A stretch of 64,000 nt of DNA from Dehalococcoidia bacterium (GCA_030615765.1 JAUWYP010000003.1:1-64000), one strand, 5' to 3'. Counted from the first letter of the stretch, positions 35,710-45,700 are shown. The notes: a model not told the origin generated them from the sequence alone. Numbers and translations: made by a program.

Positions 35710-36603
35710 ATGTCAACCGAGAGGCCCATCCAGCAGGTCGTACGGGCACAGACGGAGGAGGGCTCAGCAGGGGAACACATACTAGCCTATCCCCCGCGGC
35801 CGTCCTTCTTGCTCTTGGCTCACGCCATCTTGGGCGTGGTGGTCACGGCTGCCGTAATCATGGCCTACCTCCATCGAGAGTACACAGTGGCGTTCCTCGC
35901 CGCCGTTGCGGCCTTCGCCGCTCTGGAGGTATTGGGGTTTGCCTCTGTTTACGTGTCCCGAAGAAGGCTCGAAGAGTCGCAGCAGCGATATCAAGCGAGG
36001 CTGTTCATTCGCAACCTGGAGCTACGAGACATGGCCATGCGCGACGACCTGACCCAGCTGTTCAACCGCCGCTACTTCTACAATCGCCTGGAGCGGGAGC
36101 TGGACCAGGCGCGCAACTTCCAGCGGCCCCTGGCGGTGGCGGTGCTGGACATCGATGGCCTCAAAGCGGTCAACGACACCTGCGGCCACAAGGCCGGCGA
36201 CCTGCTCCTGGCCACTGTGGGCAGGTTACTGGTGCAGTGTACCCGCACCTGCGATGTGCCTGCGCGCATCGGCGGTGACGAGTTCGGTATCATCATGCCC
36301 GAGACGGACAAGTCGGGGGCCTTCGCTGTGGCCAATCGCCTGCAGCGGGCTGTGGAATCGGCATCGGTGTTCGAGGAGAACGGTAAGCGGCTCAAGCTAA
36401 AGCTATCGCTGGGGTTGTCGGGCTATCCCTGGGGCGGCGACGATGTCGATGCCATAGTGCAGTGGGCGGACACTTATATGTACGCCGCCAAGGCTGTCCA
36501 CCGGGGCGAGATCGACGCTTCTTCCCGCACGTCTCACCGCAGCAGCAAGCGCAAGGGCGCGATCCCTCGCTCAGCCTCTGAGGATGCTGTCCATGAATTG
36601 TAA
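35710..36603 (+). CDS. Membrane diguanylate cyclase (GGDEF) 1
   Basis: This 297-residue protein has two membrane helices (about 33-53 and 60-82), a short coiled linker and a GGDEF domain (about 112-275). The active-site GGDEF is intact at 188-192 and the product-inhibition I-site RxxD is present at 179-182 (RTCD). It should make cyclic di-GMP from two GTP at the membrane. A very similar gene follows 64 bases later, then an HD-GYP protein. No sensory domain other than the short membrane part is visible. Confidence 0.93.
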   Translation: MSTERPIQQVVRAQTEEGSAGEHILAYPPRPSFLLLAHAILGVVVTAAVIMAYLHREYTVAFLAAVAAFAALEVLGFASVYVSRRRLEESQQRYQARLFIRNLELRDMAMRDDLTQLFNRRYFYNRLERELDQARNFQRPLAVAVLDIDGLKAVNDTCGHKAGDLLLATVGRLLVQCTRTCDVPARIGGDEFGIIMPETDKSGAFAVANRLQRAVESASVFEENGKRLKLKLSLGLSGYPWGGDDVDAIVQWADTYMYAAKAVHRGEIDASSRTSHRSSKRKGAIPRSASEDAVHEL

Positions 36604-36667
36604 CCGATGGGCAGACCTAGGCGTCTTACTTTAGAAGGTAGGAAAGGCCAGGCGGGAATCTCTTCTC

Positions 36668-37528
36668 ATGCAGGATACCCAACAGGAAGCCGCCAGCGTG
36701 TCGGGTACGTCTACTATCGCTAGGCGGATCGAACGTGATGCTGAGCCCGGGAGCGATCTGGGGCGCTTACGCTGGGGGCTGCGCGTCGGTGGGGCGGCAC
36801 TCGCCATTATTGGTGGTGTCACACTATCACTGGCGCACGCTGCTGATATAGGCTGGGAATTTCACGCCATGAACGGCCTCATCTTCATGGCCATCATCCT
36901 GATGGCCTATGGGCTAGCTGCCATCTCCCGCAAATCGCATGTGGAGTTAGAGCGACGCTACCGAGCGCGCCTGTTCATTCGCAATCTCGAGCTGCAAGAC
37001 ATGGCCATGCGGGATGACCTGACCCAGCTCTTCAACCGGCGTTACTTCTTCGAGCGCTTACGGCGAGAGCTGGACCGGGCCCGCAGTTTACAGAGCCCCT
37101 TGGCCATCCTCGTGCTGGACGTCGACCAACTCAAAGCGGTCAACGACAGCTACGGTCACAAGGTGGGCGACATGGTCCTGGTCAACCTGGGCAAACTGAT
37201 GGTGAAGTGCACTCGCACCAGTGATATCCCCGCCCGCCTGGGTGGCGACGAGTTCGGCGTGATCATGCCAGAGACGGATAAGGACGGGGCTTTTGCCGTG
37301 GCCAACCGGCTCCAGCGGGCCTTGGACGTTAACCCTGTCTATGAGCAGGACGGGGATTCCCTCAAGATGAGCGTATCCTTGGGGGTGTCAGGCTTTCCCT
37401 GGGGCGGCGATAGCGTGGACGAGGTGGTTCAGTGGGCAGATACGCACATGTATGCTGCCAAGACTTCCCGCAAGAACAACGCTGGCACCTTGTCCAACGC
37501 CCGCGAACGCTCGCGGAAAAAGGTCTAG
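36668..37528 (+). CDS. Membrane diguanylate cyclase (GGDEF) 2
   Basis: This 286-residue paralogue of the preceding gene has two helices (about 40-58 and 70-87), then the same linker RARLFIRNLEL and a GGDEF domain with GGDEF at 192-196 and I-site RTSD at 183-186. The catalytic domains are nearly identical over long stretches, so this is a recent tandem duplication with diverged N-termini. It lies 42 bases before the HD-GYP gene and probably shares its transcript. Confidence 0.93.
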   Translation: MQDTQQEAASVSGTSTIARRIERDAEPGSDLGRLRWGLRVGGAALAIIGGVTLSLAHAADIGWEFHAMNGLIFMAIILMAYGLAAISRKSHVELERRYRARLFIRNLELQDMAMRDDLTQLFNRRYFFERLRRELDRARSLQSPLAILVLDVDQLKAVNDSYGHKVGDMVLVNLGKLMVKCTRTSDIPARLGGDEFGVIMPETDKDGAFAVANRLQRALDVNPVYEQDGDSLKMSVSLGVSGFPWGGDSVDEVVQWADTHMYAAKTSRKNNAGTLSNARERSRKKV

Positions 37529-37570
37529 GCACGGAAAAGACCCCATTTGCCCAGCAACGGGGGTGGGGCA

Positions 37571-39022
37571 ATGAGGCCGGGATCGATCATTAGGGCAGGG
37601 GCTCCAGGAAAGGAGAGCCCAGGCCCAGGAGCAAGGCTTAAGAGTCTTTGGCGGTGGCTGACGGGCCACGCCTTCATGTGGCAGTTCACTCTGCAGTTCA
37701 CCCTGGTATTCGCCCTGCTCAGCCTGCTGCTTGTGGGGCTCACCGGCTTTGGCCTTAGTCTCTACCTGGCCCAGTCCATCAAGGAGAGCGAGATCGATGA
37801 TGCGGCCGAGCGGGCCCAGGAGCAGGTCTCTCGACTCATCATGACCCACCTATCGCCCGGCCAGGCTATCACACCCCTGACGGGAGAGCAGTACGCTGAG
37901 TTCGATAGCTTCGTCCAGGATGAAATCATCTCGGCCGACACGGTTCGGGTGAGACTCTGGGGCCAGGACGGCACCCTCCTCTATTCGTCGGCCAGTCCAG
38001 GCGAGATTGGACAGGACTTTCCCCTTGACCAGAGGCTAGCGGCTGCCTTCAGCGGCAGCACTGCCTCCCAGGTGGCGGACAGCCCTGATGATCTGGGAGG
38101 TTCTGCCAGCGTCGACTCCGGCTCGGTGCTAGCGGTGTATGGTCCCCTGGCCTTTGAAGGTGAGGCCGATGTGGCGGTCGCCCTGGAGGTACACCAGGCC
38201 TACGCCCCCATCGCCGACCGTATCGAGAGTTCTCAGACGGTCGTCTATGTAGCGGTCGCTGGTGCCTTGGGCTTTTTGTATGCGGTCCTTTTGGCCATCG
38301 TCGGGCGGGGCTCTGCCGTCATGAGCAGGCAAAGGCGCCAGTTGATTTTGCGTGACCAAGAGCTGAAGCGCAGCCACGAGTCGCTTTTGCAGGTGCTGTC
38401 CGCCGCCCTCGACCTGCGGGATCAGGCGACCAAAGGCCATTCCCTCCGGCTAGCCAGGCTGGCCTTGGCCATAGGGGGTGAGCTCGGCTTCTCTGATGAG
38501 GAACTGAGCCACCTGGAGCAGGCGGCGATGCTCCACGATATGACCAAGCTAGAGTTACCGAAGGCGATTCTAGCGAAGGCTGGCCCCCTCACCGACGACG
38601 AGTGGCAGAAGATCCAGAGGCATCCAGAGCTAGGCTACGAGATGGTGAGGGATGCCCCCTTCCTTCAGGAGGCGGGAGAGATCATTCTTTGCCACCACGA
38701 GCGCTACGATGGTGGTGGCTATCCTCGTGGCCTCAGGGGAGAGGAGATACCCCTGGCGGCGCGCATATTCGCCCTAGCCGATACCTACGATGCCCTGACC
38801 TCCGATCGTCCCTATCGGAAGGCAGGGTCGCATGCCGCTGCTGTGAGGGAGATCAAGGGCAACGCCGGTACCCAGTTCGACCCCAGGGTGGTGGAGGCCT
38901 TCCTCGAGGCCGGCCGCAAAGGGCTTATTGAGGACAAGGCTTTCTCGCAGAAGAAGGGCAAGGAGGCGGCGGTCGTCGGTTTGGTAGGCCAAGCGGCTTC
39001 GGGGGAAGAAGATCACGCCTGA
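37571..39022 (+). CDS. HD-GYP c-di-GMP phosphodiesterase with membrane sensor
   Basis: This 483-residue protein has two membrane helices (about 43-68 and 224-245) that flank an extracytoplasmic sensor loop of about 155 residues, then an HD-GYP domain. The metal-binding HD is at 322-323 in LHDMTKLELP, where the usual text is HDIGKIGIP, and HHERYDGGGYP follows with an intact GYP. It would hydrolyse cyclic di-GMP. ATG 37571 is preferred to a TTG eight codons upstream because of GGGGGTGGGG before it. It balances the two cyclases upstream. Confidence 0.9.
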   Translation: MRPGSIIRAGAPGKESPGPGARLKSLWRWLTGHAFMWQFTLQFTLVFALLSLLLVGLTGFGLSLYLAQSIKESEIDDAAERAQEQVSRLIMTHLSPGQAITPLTGEQYAEFDSFVQDEIISADTVRVRLWGQDGTLLYSSASPGEIGQDFPLDQRLAAAFSGSTASQVADSPDDLGGSASVDSGSVLAVYGPLAFEGEADVAVALEVHQAYAPIADRIESSQTVVYVAVAGALGFLYAVLLAIVGRGSAVMSRQRRQLILRDQELKRSHESLLQVLSAALDLRDQATKGHSLRLARLALAIGGELGFSDEELSHLEQAAMLHDMTKLELPKAILAKAGPLTDDEWQKIQRHPELGYEMVRDAPFLQEAGEIILCHHERYDGGGYPRGLRGEEIPLAARIFALADTYDALTSDRPYRKAGSHAAAVREIKGNAGTQFDPRVVEAFLEAGRKGLIEDKAFSQKKGKEAAVVGLVGQAASGEEDHA

Positions 39023-39554
39023 CGGCAGCCACGGCCACCCCTCCTGGGGCGATCCATTCCGCGGCGAGCCCGTCATTGTACTCCACGACGTGGAGGCGAG
39101 GGGTCTGGGGCCCAAGTCGGATAAGGTGTTCAACTGGCCGATGGCTCAGATCCGCAGGGAAGCGATCATCCTGGCGATACCTCATGAGCGTCGCTCTTCC
39201 ACCGCGGCTCGGATTTTGTGCCCCTGACCGACGCCGAGGCTACCTACCTCCCTGATCCCACCCTCGTCTGGAGGGCGGCGGTCATCGCGGTGAACGTCGC
39301 CAAAGCCGAGGTCTGCTGTCTCAGCCCCGATCTATCCCCCAGCAGTTTTCGTAGCTAGCGCCCCCTCTGTAGCCGGCCATCAGCACGCTCACCGGTGGCG
39401 TAGTGTGCCCGTTAGCCGGCCAATCGAGGTGAACAAGCAGTAGAGGGAAGTGAACAGATGGTGGAAAAGGAAGATGTTCACGGGCTGTTAACTGACATAA
39501 CGATGCCCGCCGCCTTACGCTGGCATTGTGGAAGGCTGACTTCCGCGATCACCG
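39023..39554. other. 532-base gap with decayed coding-like stretches
   Basis: No intact gene is seen between the HD-GYP gene and the protease gene. One plus-strand frame runs from about 39041 to the TGA near 39228 and includes GEPVIVLHDVEARGLGPK. A second shifted frame (about 39221-39358) includes PLTDAEATYLPDPTLVW. They could be parts of one gene broken by a frameshift. I recognise no family. Confidence 0.4.
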
Positions 39555-40265
39555 ATGCCGATGGTAAGAGTATGTTGGTTGATGACCCGGCTGGCGGTAG
39601 GGGCAGGCTTGGTGGGCTGCTTGCTTCTGGGTCTCCTGTGGACGGCCAGGATCGCTCTGTCCGACGACGGTCCTGTGGCTTCCCACTGGGAGCAGGAACC
39701 TGCCCCCGCTCAGTTTCTCCAGTGGTTTCCCCTCTACGACAACGAGGTCTCCTTCTGCCTCGAGGACAGGGCCGGCGTAGGCGTCAGCGACGCCTGGGTG
39801 CAGGACAACCTCTCTCGCCACTGGGGGGTCGAGTCTCGGCCGTGGTGCGTACCAGGGGTGACACCCGACCTGCACATCGTCATCGAGGACTTTGGCGAAC
39901 CTCAGCCGGCTGGCTGGGCCCGCGTGGATGTGCCCTCCAACCAGTGGGACTGGTTCAACCTGCGCTTCTACCAGCACTGTGAGATAAGCCTAAACGCCGC
40001 CATCTTCTGGCAGAGATCTAGCTATGTCTGGCCGGACACTTCTACCTTCCTGTCGGACGTCCCCGAAAAGACCCTGCTGCACGAGTTCGGCCACTGCACT
40101 GGTCTCTCACACCGGGAGGAGCCCGGCTATCAGGGAGCCATGTATCCCATGATGCTTTACTATCCCAACGACGAAGATGTCGCTTCCCTCCACTACGGCT
40201 ACAACCCTTGGCTGGCCTTTCGCCTGATCCGGTCTGTCCTGGGGGTTATGGGGATGGCAGCTTAA
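39555..40265 (+). CDS. Matrixin-like (metzincin) zinc metalloprotease, membrane-anchored or secreted
   Basis: This 236-residue protein has a hydrophobic segment near 12-33 acting as signal or anchor. The metzincin zinc site is HEFGHCTGLSH (H176, E177, H180, H186), followed by a Met-turn-like AMYPMM at 195-200. Those spacings fit M10/matrixin-type proteases. The Cys at 68, 98, 142 and 181 could form disulfides outside the cell, which fits the VKOR/DsbA machinery elsewhere in the window. The target is unknown. A strong hairpin terminator follows. Confidence 0.82.
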   Translation: MPMVRVCWLMTRLAVGAGLVGCLLLGLLWTARIALSDDGPVASHWEQEPAPAQFLQWFPLYDNEVSFCLEDRAGVGVSDAWVQDNLSRHWGVESRPWCVPGVTPDLHIVIEDFGEPQPAGWARVDVPSNQWDWFNLRFYQHCEISLNAAIFWQRSSYVWPDTSTFLSDVPEKTLLHEFGHCTGLSHREEPGYQGAMYPMMLYYPNDEDVASLHYGYNPWLAFRLIRSVLGVMGMAA

Positions 40266-40303
40266 GGCCGGCCGTCACCAGATGCAACGGCCTGAACAGA
40301 AAC

Positions 40304-40327
40304 GAGGCCGCCCGACCGGGCGGCCTC
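40304..40327. terminator. Bidirectional hairpin terminator
   Basis: GAGGCCGCCC (40304-40313) and GGGCGGCCTC (40318-40327) form a perfect 10-base GC stem with loop GACC. It sits between the convergent protease and small membrane-protein genes. Read leftward it is followed by GTTTCTGTT, a better T-rich tail than the rightward side. Confidence 0.75.
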
Positions 40328-40351
40328 CTCGTGCTGGGTCGTTTTCTCTTA

Positions 40352-40600
40352 CTAGGACAGGATCCGAATGAGCGCCGGAAGTAGCATCCCCAGGATGATC
40401 AATATGGACACCACCACCAGCGCCCTTCGCAGCCAGGGGCTACGCTTTTCTGTTGGCTCCCACGTCCCATAGCCCGCTGCCTCCGACAGGTCGTAATCGG
40501 GATGGCTGGGGTCGGTGGGGTCTAGCTCCCAGGTGGTGCCGTCCTCGTCAACGAAGCCCGTATCGGGGGCCTGTTCCTCCTCCCGTTCCCGCTCTCGCAT
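40352..40600 (-). CDS. Small acidic protein with C-terminal membrane helix
   Basis: This 82-residue tail-anchored protein has a charged, acidic soluble part (REREREEEQAPDTGFVDEDG) and one hydrophobic helix at about 57-78. ATG 40600 has AGGACA at normal spacing; an in-frame ATG 18 codons upstream is the alternative. No family is recognised. It ends next to a bidirectional terminator. Confidence 0.65.
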   Translation of the reverse strand: MREREREEEQAPDTGFVDEDGTTWELDPTDPSHPDYDLSEAAGYGTWEPTEKRSPWLRRALVVVSILIILGMLLPALIRILS

Positions 40601-40721
40601 TACCGTGTCCTGTCCAACCAGGCGCGCTCCGAAAGGGACATGGGGGGAGAGCATCGGGGCATCTCACACCCTCGCCTCTTGTCCGCTCGCCGAGCGCCTC
40701 GAGGCCACTCACTGCAGCGCT

Positions 40722-41174
40722 CTAGGCGCCACGCCGACCCAGCTTGGCCAGAGACTCCTCCCACATCCTGATGTGCTCTCTCTCGTCTTCCTGATTCCGT
40801 TCGACCAGGGCTCGTGACTCGTCATCGAACGGCACCCGGTCCAACAGTCGCTGGTAGTCCCTCACGGCCCGCTCCTCGACCCAGATGCCAGTCTTCAGGG
40901 CCGCACGCTGCCCCAGGAGACTGGGTATGAAGCCTATCAGCCAGCCAGCCGCAGCATAGAAAGGGCTCAACATGGAGCGAGAGCCGCCCAGTTCCTGGCG
41001 GCGGGAGTCGAGTTCGCGCACGTGCCTTTCTTCGACGGCGATGGCCTCCGCCAACGCCTCAGCGGTTATTTCGCTTCGTCCGAGCCGCCAGCGTTGACCA
41101 CGGTAGATGCGCACCGCCATGATTTCCAGATTGACGAGCGCTCTGAGTGCTCCCAGGACGTCGGACGTTGCCAT
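40722..41174 (-). CDS. Ferritin-like diiron protein (COQ7/rubrerythrin type)
   Basis: This 150-residue four-helix protein has the diiron spacing NLEIMAVRIY, then EERHVRELD, later WVEERAVRDYQ, and NQEDEREHIRMWEE, the Glu and ExxH ligands of the ferritin-like/COQ7 group. A short hydrophobic stretch in the middle (AAAGWLIGFIPSLLG) suggests membrane contact, as in COQ7. It could hydroxylate a quinone or reduce peroxide. ATG 41174 has TGAGGCG upstream; longer frames run into tRNA-Pro and are rejected. Confidence 0.78.
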   Translation of the reverse strand: MATSDVLGALRALVNLEIMAVRIYRGQRWRLGRSEITAEALAEAIAVEERHVRELDSRRQELGGSRSMLSPFYAAAGWLIGFIPSLLGQRAALKTGIWVEERAVRDYQRLLDRVPFDDESRALVERNQEDEREHIRMWEESLAKLGRRGA

Positions 41175-41204
41175 TACGCATCGCCTCAGACGAAACAAGT
41201 CGGA

Positions 41205-41281
41205 TGGTCGGGGCGACTGGATTTGAACCAGCGACCTCCTGAACCCCATTCAGGTGCGCTACCATGCTGCGCCACGCCCCG
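41205..41281 (-). tRNA. tRNA-Pro (anticodon GGG), CCA encoded
   Basis: The minus strand gives a full cloverleaf: acceptor CGGGGCG/CGCCCCG, D-arm GCGCAGCATGGTAGCGC, anticodon stem CCTGA/TCAGG with loop ATGGGGT (anticodon GGG), and T-arm GGTTCAAATCC. Discriminator A and CCA are encoded. It reads proline CCC and CCU codons. Confidence 0.96.
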
Positions 41282-41329
41282 ACCAAGGCCCATGCTAGCA
41301 CAGGCGTATACGCTTCGCAAGGCAACTCG

Positions 41330-41971
41330 TCAGCGCTGCCTGCTGGCCTTCGGCACATAGATGACTCCCTCCTGAGGGTCGCCCACGGCCTCCGCCTGGC
41401 CCTGGCCGCGCAGATAGGCCGTGTAGGCGGCTACGATAGCGTCGAGCTCGTCGTGGCCCAGGCGGCCCTCGTGCTCGCTCAGGCCCGGCACCAGGCGTTC
41501 CAGCCTCTCGCGAAGCCAGTGCCAGCCGGCCTTCGTGGTCTTCTTAGGGACGGGGCGCCCGAACAGGCGAACCTTGGACGCGTACGGATAGACCTCCATC
41601 ACGGCATATCCCCGTTCCTCGAGCGCCCGCCGCAACCCTATCGCTCGATAGACCATGGCCTTGATTATCGACCGCTTGGTCGTTCGGAAGAGGCCTATGC
41701 CCTCCTTCAGCAGGGCGCGCTCGGCTGCCTTGAGCCCGTCCGGCGAGGCTGGCGCACAGGGGCAACTCTCCTCCAGGCAGCACATGCCCTCCGGCAGGCT
41801 GAGGGGAGCATCGATGGCCAGGTAGCGCGGCCGCCAGCGCGAAGCGAGGGCTAGGATATCGTCGTCGTCCCGCACCAGGCCCAGGTCGTGCAGCCTTCCC
41901 TGGTCGTCTAGGACGGCGAAGGCCGAGGGCCGCCGCGGGCCAGACGCGGGGTCGATGCCAAGGTAGGGCAC
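41330..41971 (-). CDS. DUF429-family protein
   Basis: This 213-residue protein has the DUF429 layout: YLGIDPASGPRRPSAFAV with the first Asp, RYLAIDAPLSLPEG with the second, and GHDELDAIVAAYTAYLRG near the C-terminus. This resembles an RNase H-like fold with conserved acids, but the family has no established function. GTG 41971 is used because longer frames overlap the upstream membrane-protein gene; ribosome site evidence is weak. A Cys cluster (CCLEESCPCAP) follows the second motif. Confidence 0.78.
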   Translation of the reverse strand: MPYLGIDPASGPRRPSAFAVLDDQGRLHDLGLVRDDDDILALASRWRPRYLAIDAPLSLPEGMCCLEESCPCAPASPDGLKAAERALLKEGIGLFRTTKRSIIKAMVYRAIGLRRALEERGYAVMEVYPYASKVRLFGRPVPKKTTKAGWHWLRERLERLVPGLSEHEGRLGHDELDAIVAAYTAYLRGQGQAEAVGDPQEGVIYVPKASRQR

Positions 41972-41981
41972 GATCGTATCG

Positions 41982-42761
41982 TCAGGCGGCGGCGTGAGCG
42001 ATGACAACGATGGCCAGGCCGAGAATCGCCACAGCGGCGAACTCACCCGCCGTGGCCAGGTCGAGCTGACGGAGGAGGTGGTTCTGCACGATGCCCGTTG
42101 CTACGTAGAGGCACAGGAGGAGGAAAGCGGCGGCCAGGAAACTCTCTAGGGGCAGGAAATGGAGGGACCAGGTCACCTGCGCCAGCATCATGGCGATGGC
42201 CGTCGAATAGAGCAGCGTCGGCCGCGGCTCCAGCTGCACCTCGCGCAGCATCTCCAGCGACAGGAGGAGGCTCACTACGCCCACGCAGAAGGCCGTCGCC
42301 AGCAGGCCCACCTCGAATTCGTAGACGACGGAGAAGAAGGCGAAAGCGGCGACATAGGCGCCGACGTTCGCCACCAGCCGCGCGGGAGTGTAGGCGGGCG
42401 AGCGGGCGTCCACCGACAGGTACTGGCCGTAGAGCAGGGCAGCGAACAGGGGGATGGTGGCGAAGGCTGCCCCCAACGACCAGTAGCCGCTCACCACGTC
42501 CTCCAGGAAGAGGCCGCCGCCCAGAGTGAGGAGCGCGGGAAGGATGAGGAAGGCGACGGTGTCGTCCGGGCGGGTGAAGGGGCTGGCCGGATGGGAGCGC
42601 AGGACGCCGTCGGTGCCAAGGGCGGCCAGGCCGGCCACCAGGAGGAGCAGCCAGGGCTGGGTGGGCTCGATGGCCAGATAGAAGGCCATCCCCACGCCGA
42701 GGACGATGGCTAAAAGGTTGGCCCGATCCAGTCGGGGCACAGCCTGGACTAGCGTATCCAC
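41982..42761 (-). CDS. Uncharacterised multi-pass membrane protein
   Basis: This 259-residue protein has about eight hydrophobic helices (from LLAIVLGVGMAFYLAI near residue 15 to AAVAILGLAIVVIAHAAA at the end). GTG 42761 is the first sensible start after the mfd stop; longer frames upstream are antisense-like overlap with mfd. It lies between mfd and DUF429 on the same strand, and the three genes may be co-transcribed. No charged motif suggests a substrate, so it stays an orphan. Confidence 0.68.
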   Translation of the reverse strand: MDTLVQAVPRLDRANLLAIVLGVGMAFYLAIEPTQPWLLLLVAGLAALGTDGVLRSHPASPFTRPDDTVAFLILPALLTLGGGLFLEDVVSGYWSLGAAFATIPLFAALLYGQYLSVDARSPAYTPARLVANVGAYVAAFAFFSVVYEFEVGLLATAFCVGVVSLLLSLEMLREVQLEPRPTLLYSTAIAMMLAQVTWSLHFLPLESFLAAAFLLLCLYVATGIVQNHLLRQLDLATAGEFAAVAILGLAIVVIAHAAA

Positions 42762-42793
42762 GAGGCCAATCCTAGGCGGGCGGACACATAGTG

Positions 42794-45700
42794 TCAAACC
42801 GCTGCGGCCGCCCCCGCCAGCTCCTCCATGACCCGCTGCAGCGCCTGCGGCCAGGCCGGGCCCAGGCGCGCTCGCTCCAGGCGCAGTGTCGTGCGGCCCA
42901 GGTGTACGCCCTCCGGCAGCCGCCCTCGCAGGGCGTCCGCCGGGAGTAGGCGGCCCTCCTTGAGGCGCACCACGATCTGGCCGTCCTCCGTGGCTATCGA
43001 CTGCACCCCCGCCTGGAGGGCCAGCACCCGCAGACGCACGACGTACAGGAGGTTCCCGGCCAACGGCGGCGGTGACTGGAAGCGGTCGGTCAGTTCTTGC
43101 GCCAGTTCGTCCACCTGGCTCAGGCTCTCCATCTGGGCCATGCGCTGGTAGAGGGCCAGGCGCAGGTTGAGGTCGGGCACGTAGCTCTCGGGCAGGTGGG
43201 CCGACAGGGGCAGGTCGATGCTCACCTCCGGCCCTTCCCTGGGCGGCGCAGGCGGCACCCGTCCCTGCATGACCGCCCGCAGGCGCTCCACCGCCTCCGC
43301 CAGCAACCGGCAGTACAGCTCGAAGCCGACGGCTGCCATGGGGCCGCTCTGCTCCGGCCCCAGGAGGTTGCCGGCGCCGCGGATCTCCAGGTCGCGCAGG
43401 GCGATCTGGAAGCCCGCTCCCAGCTCGGTGGCCTCGAAGATGGTCTGGAGGCGCTTCTGGGCGGCCTCCGTCAGGCGGGCCTTGCGGTCGTAGATCAGGT
43501 AGGCGTAGGCCAGGCTTGCTCCTCGCCCTACGCGGCCGCGAAGCTGGTAGAGCTGCGCCAGCCCCAGCTTGTCGGCCTGGTGGATGATGATGGTGTTGAC
43601 GTTGGGGATGTCCAGGCCCGATTCGATGATGGTGGTGCACAGCAGCACATCGATGCGTCCGTTCACGAAGTCCAGCATCACCTGCTCCAGCAGGTGCTCG
43701 GGCATCTGGCCGTGGGCGACGGCGATCTCCGCCTCGGGCACCATCTCGCGCAGGCGGCGGGCAACGTGGTCGATGCTCTGCACGCGGTTGTGGACGAAGT
43801 AGACCTGGCCGCCGCGGTCCAGCTCGCGCAGGATGGCCTCGCGGATGAGCCGCTCGTCGAACTCCGACACGTAGGTCTTGATGGGCAGGCGCTCCTCGGG
43901 CGGCGTCTCCATCGTGGACATGTCGCGGATGCCTCCCAGGGCCATGTACAGGGTGCGCGGGATAGGCGTGGCCGAGAGGGTGAGGACATCCACCTCGCGC
44001 CGCATCTGCTTCAGGCGCTCCTTGTGGGTCACCCCGAACCGCTGCTCCTCGTCGATGATCACCAGCCCCAGGTTCTTGAACTGCACGTCCTTCTGGATGA
44101 GCCGGTGGGTGCCGATGACGATGTCCACTGCCCCCGCCGCCAGGTCGGCCAGGACCTGGCGCTGCTCGCCCTCCGAGCGGAAGCGCGATAGCATCTCGAT
44201 GCGCAAGGGAAAGCCGGCCAGCCGCTGGCTGAAGGTCTGGAAGTGCTGCTGGGCCAGGACAGTAGTGGGCACCAGCACCGCCACCTGCATGCCGTCCAGC
44301 ACCACCTTGAAGGCCGCCCGAATGGCCACCTCCGTCTTGCCGTAGCCCACATCGCCGCATACCAGGCGATCCATGGGCCGCGGCATCTCCATGTCCTCCT
44401 TCACCTGGCGGATGGCCAGGATCTGGTCGGGCGTCTCCACGTAAGGGAAGGAGGCCTCGAGCTCCGTCTGCCAGGGGGTGTCGGGCGAGAAGGCGTGGCC
44501 GGGGATTACCTCGCGGGTGGCGTACAGGGCCAGCAGCTCCCGGGCCAGGTCGCCGACAGCGCGGCGCACTCGTGCCTTGGTGCGAGCCCATTCCTGGCTG
44601 CCCAGGCGGGTGAGGCTGGGGGTATGATCACCTGGCCCCACGTAGCGGCTGACGCGGTCTAGCTGGTCGGTGGGCACGAACAGCCGGTCGCCCTCGGCGT
44701 AGCGCAGCTCCAGGTATTCGCGCTCATGGCCGTCGAAGGTCAGGTGCACCAGCCCGACGAATCGGGCGATGCCGTGCTCCACGTGCACCACGTGGTCGCC
44801 CGCTGCCAGCTCGGCCAGGAAGGCCTGGCGGTCGATCCCCCGCCGAGGGAGGGCCCGCCGCTGCTTGGTGAAGCCGAAGATCTCTGTATCGGTGAGGAGG
44901 GTGAGGTCGTAGGAGTCGGCGGCCAGGCGCCAGCCGCCCGGCAGCGAGCCCTGAATGATGGCCAGCGCGCCCGGCTCGATGGGCGATACCACCTCATTGC
45001 TGGGCGTCGCAACCACGTCCTGCTCGCCGAGCAAGTCAGACAATCGAGACGCCTGCTGGGACACGATGACGAAGCTCTTGCCCTGGCGCAGGCCGGCTAA
45101 GGCCTCGGTAATGACCGTGCGCAGGCGGCCGCCGTAGGCGGGGGCGGGCAGGAAGGGCGGACGCAGGGAGCCATTGGCCTCGCCGCTTGCCCAGCGGGAT
45201 AGGTCGATGCGCTGCCGGTGGTTCTCCAGGTGGGGCGCCAGCTCTCGCCAGGTGAGATGGGGCAGGGGCAGGCCGGCGGGCAGCTCGCCTTTCTCCTCCA
45301 GCTCGGCTCGCACCTCCTGGGCCTGCGCCTCCAGCTCGTCGAGGGCGGCCGCTAGGTCGGAGGGCTCGTCGCAGACGACGACGGCCTCGGGGGCCGGCAG
45401 GCCGGCCGACCTTCGGCCCGGCAGGAAATCAAGCAGGGTGCCCTGGGCCAGGAAGGGCACGTAGAAGGCGTCCCCGCTGAAGGAGGCAGCCGCCGCCAGG
45501 GCCGACAGCTCCTCCTGAAAGCGGTCGGACACGTGCGGCAGGCAGCGGCCGAAGTCCAGACGCTTTCGCAGCTCCTCCAGGCCTGTCGGCGGCAGAAGCA
45601 CCTCCCGCGCCGGGCCCACCGTCATCGAATCCAGGGGCGAGACAGACCGCTGGCTGGTGGGGTCGAACAGGCGCAGGCTCTCCACTCGATTACCCACCAG

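Noticed and set aside
41175-41249. N-terminal extension of the diiron protein
   Set aside because: It reads through tRNA-Pro; ATG 41174 has its own ribosome site.
41982-44591. A very long minus-strand open frame (869 codons)
   Set aside because: Its first two thirds are an alternate frame of mfd with Arg/Gly/Pro-rich, non-protein-like text. Only the last 259 codons, after the mfd stop, read as a real membrane protein.
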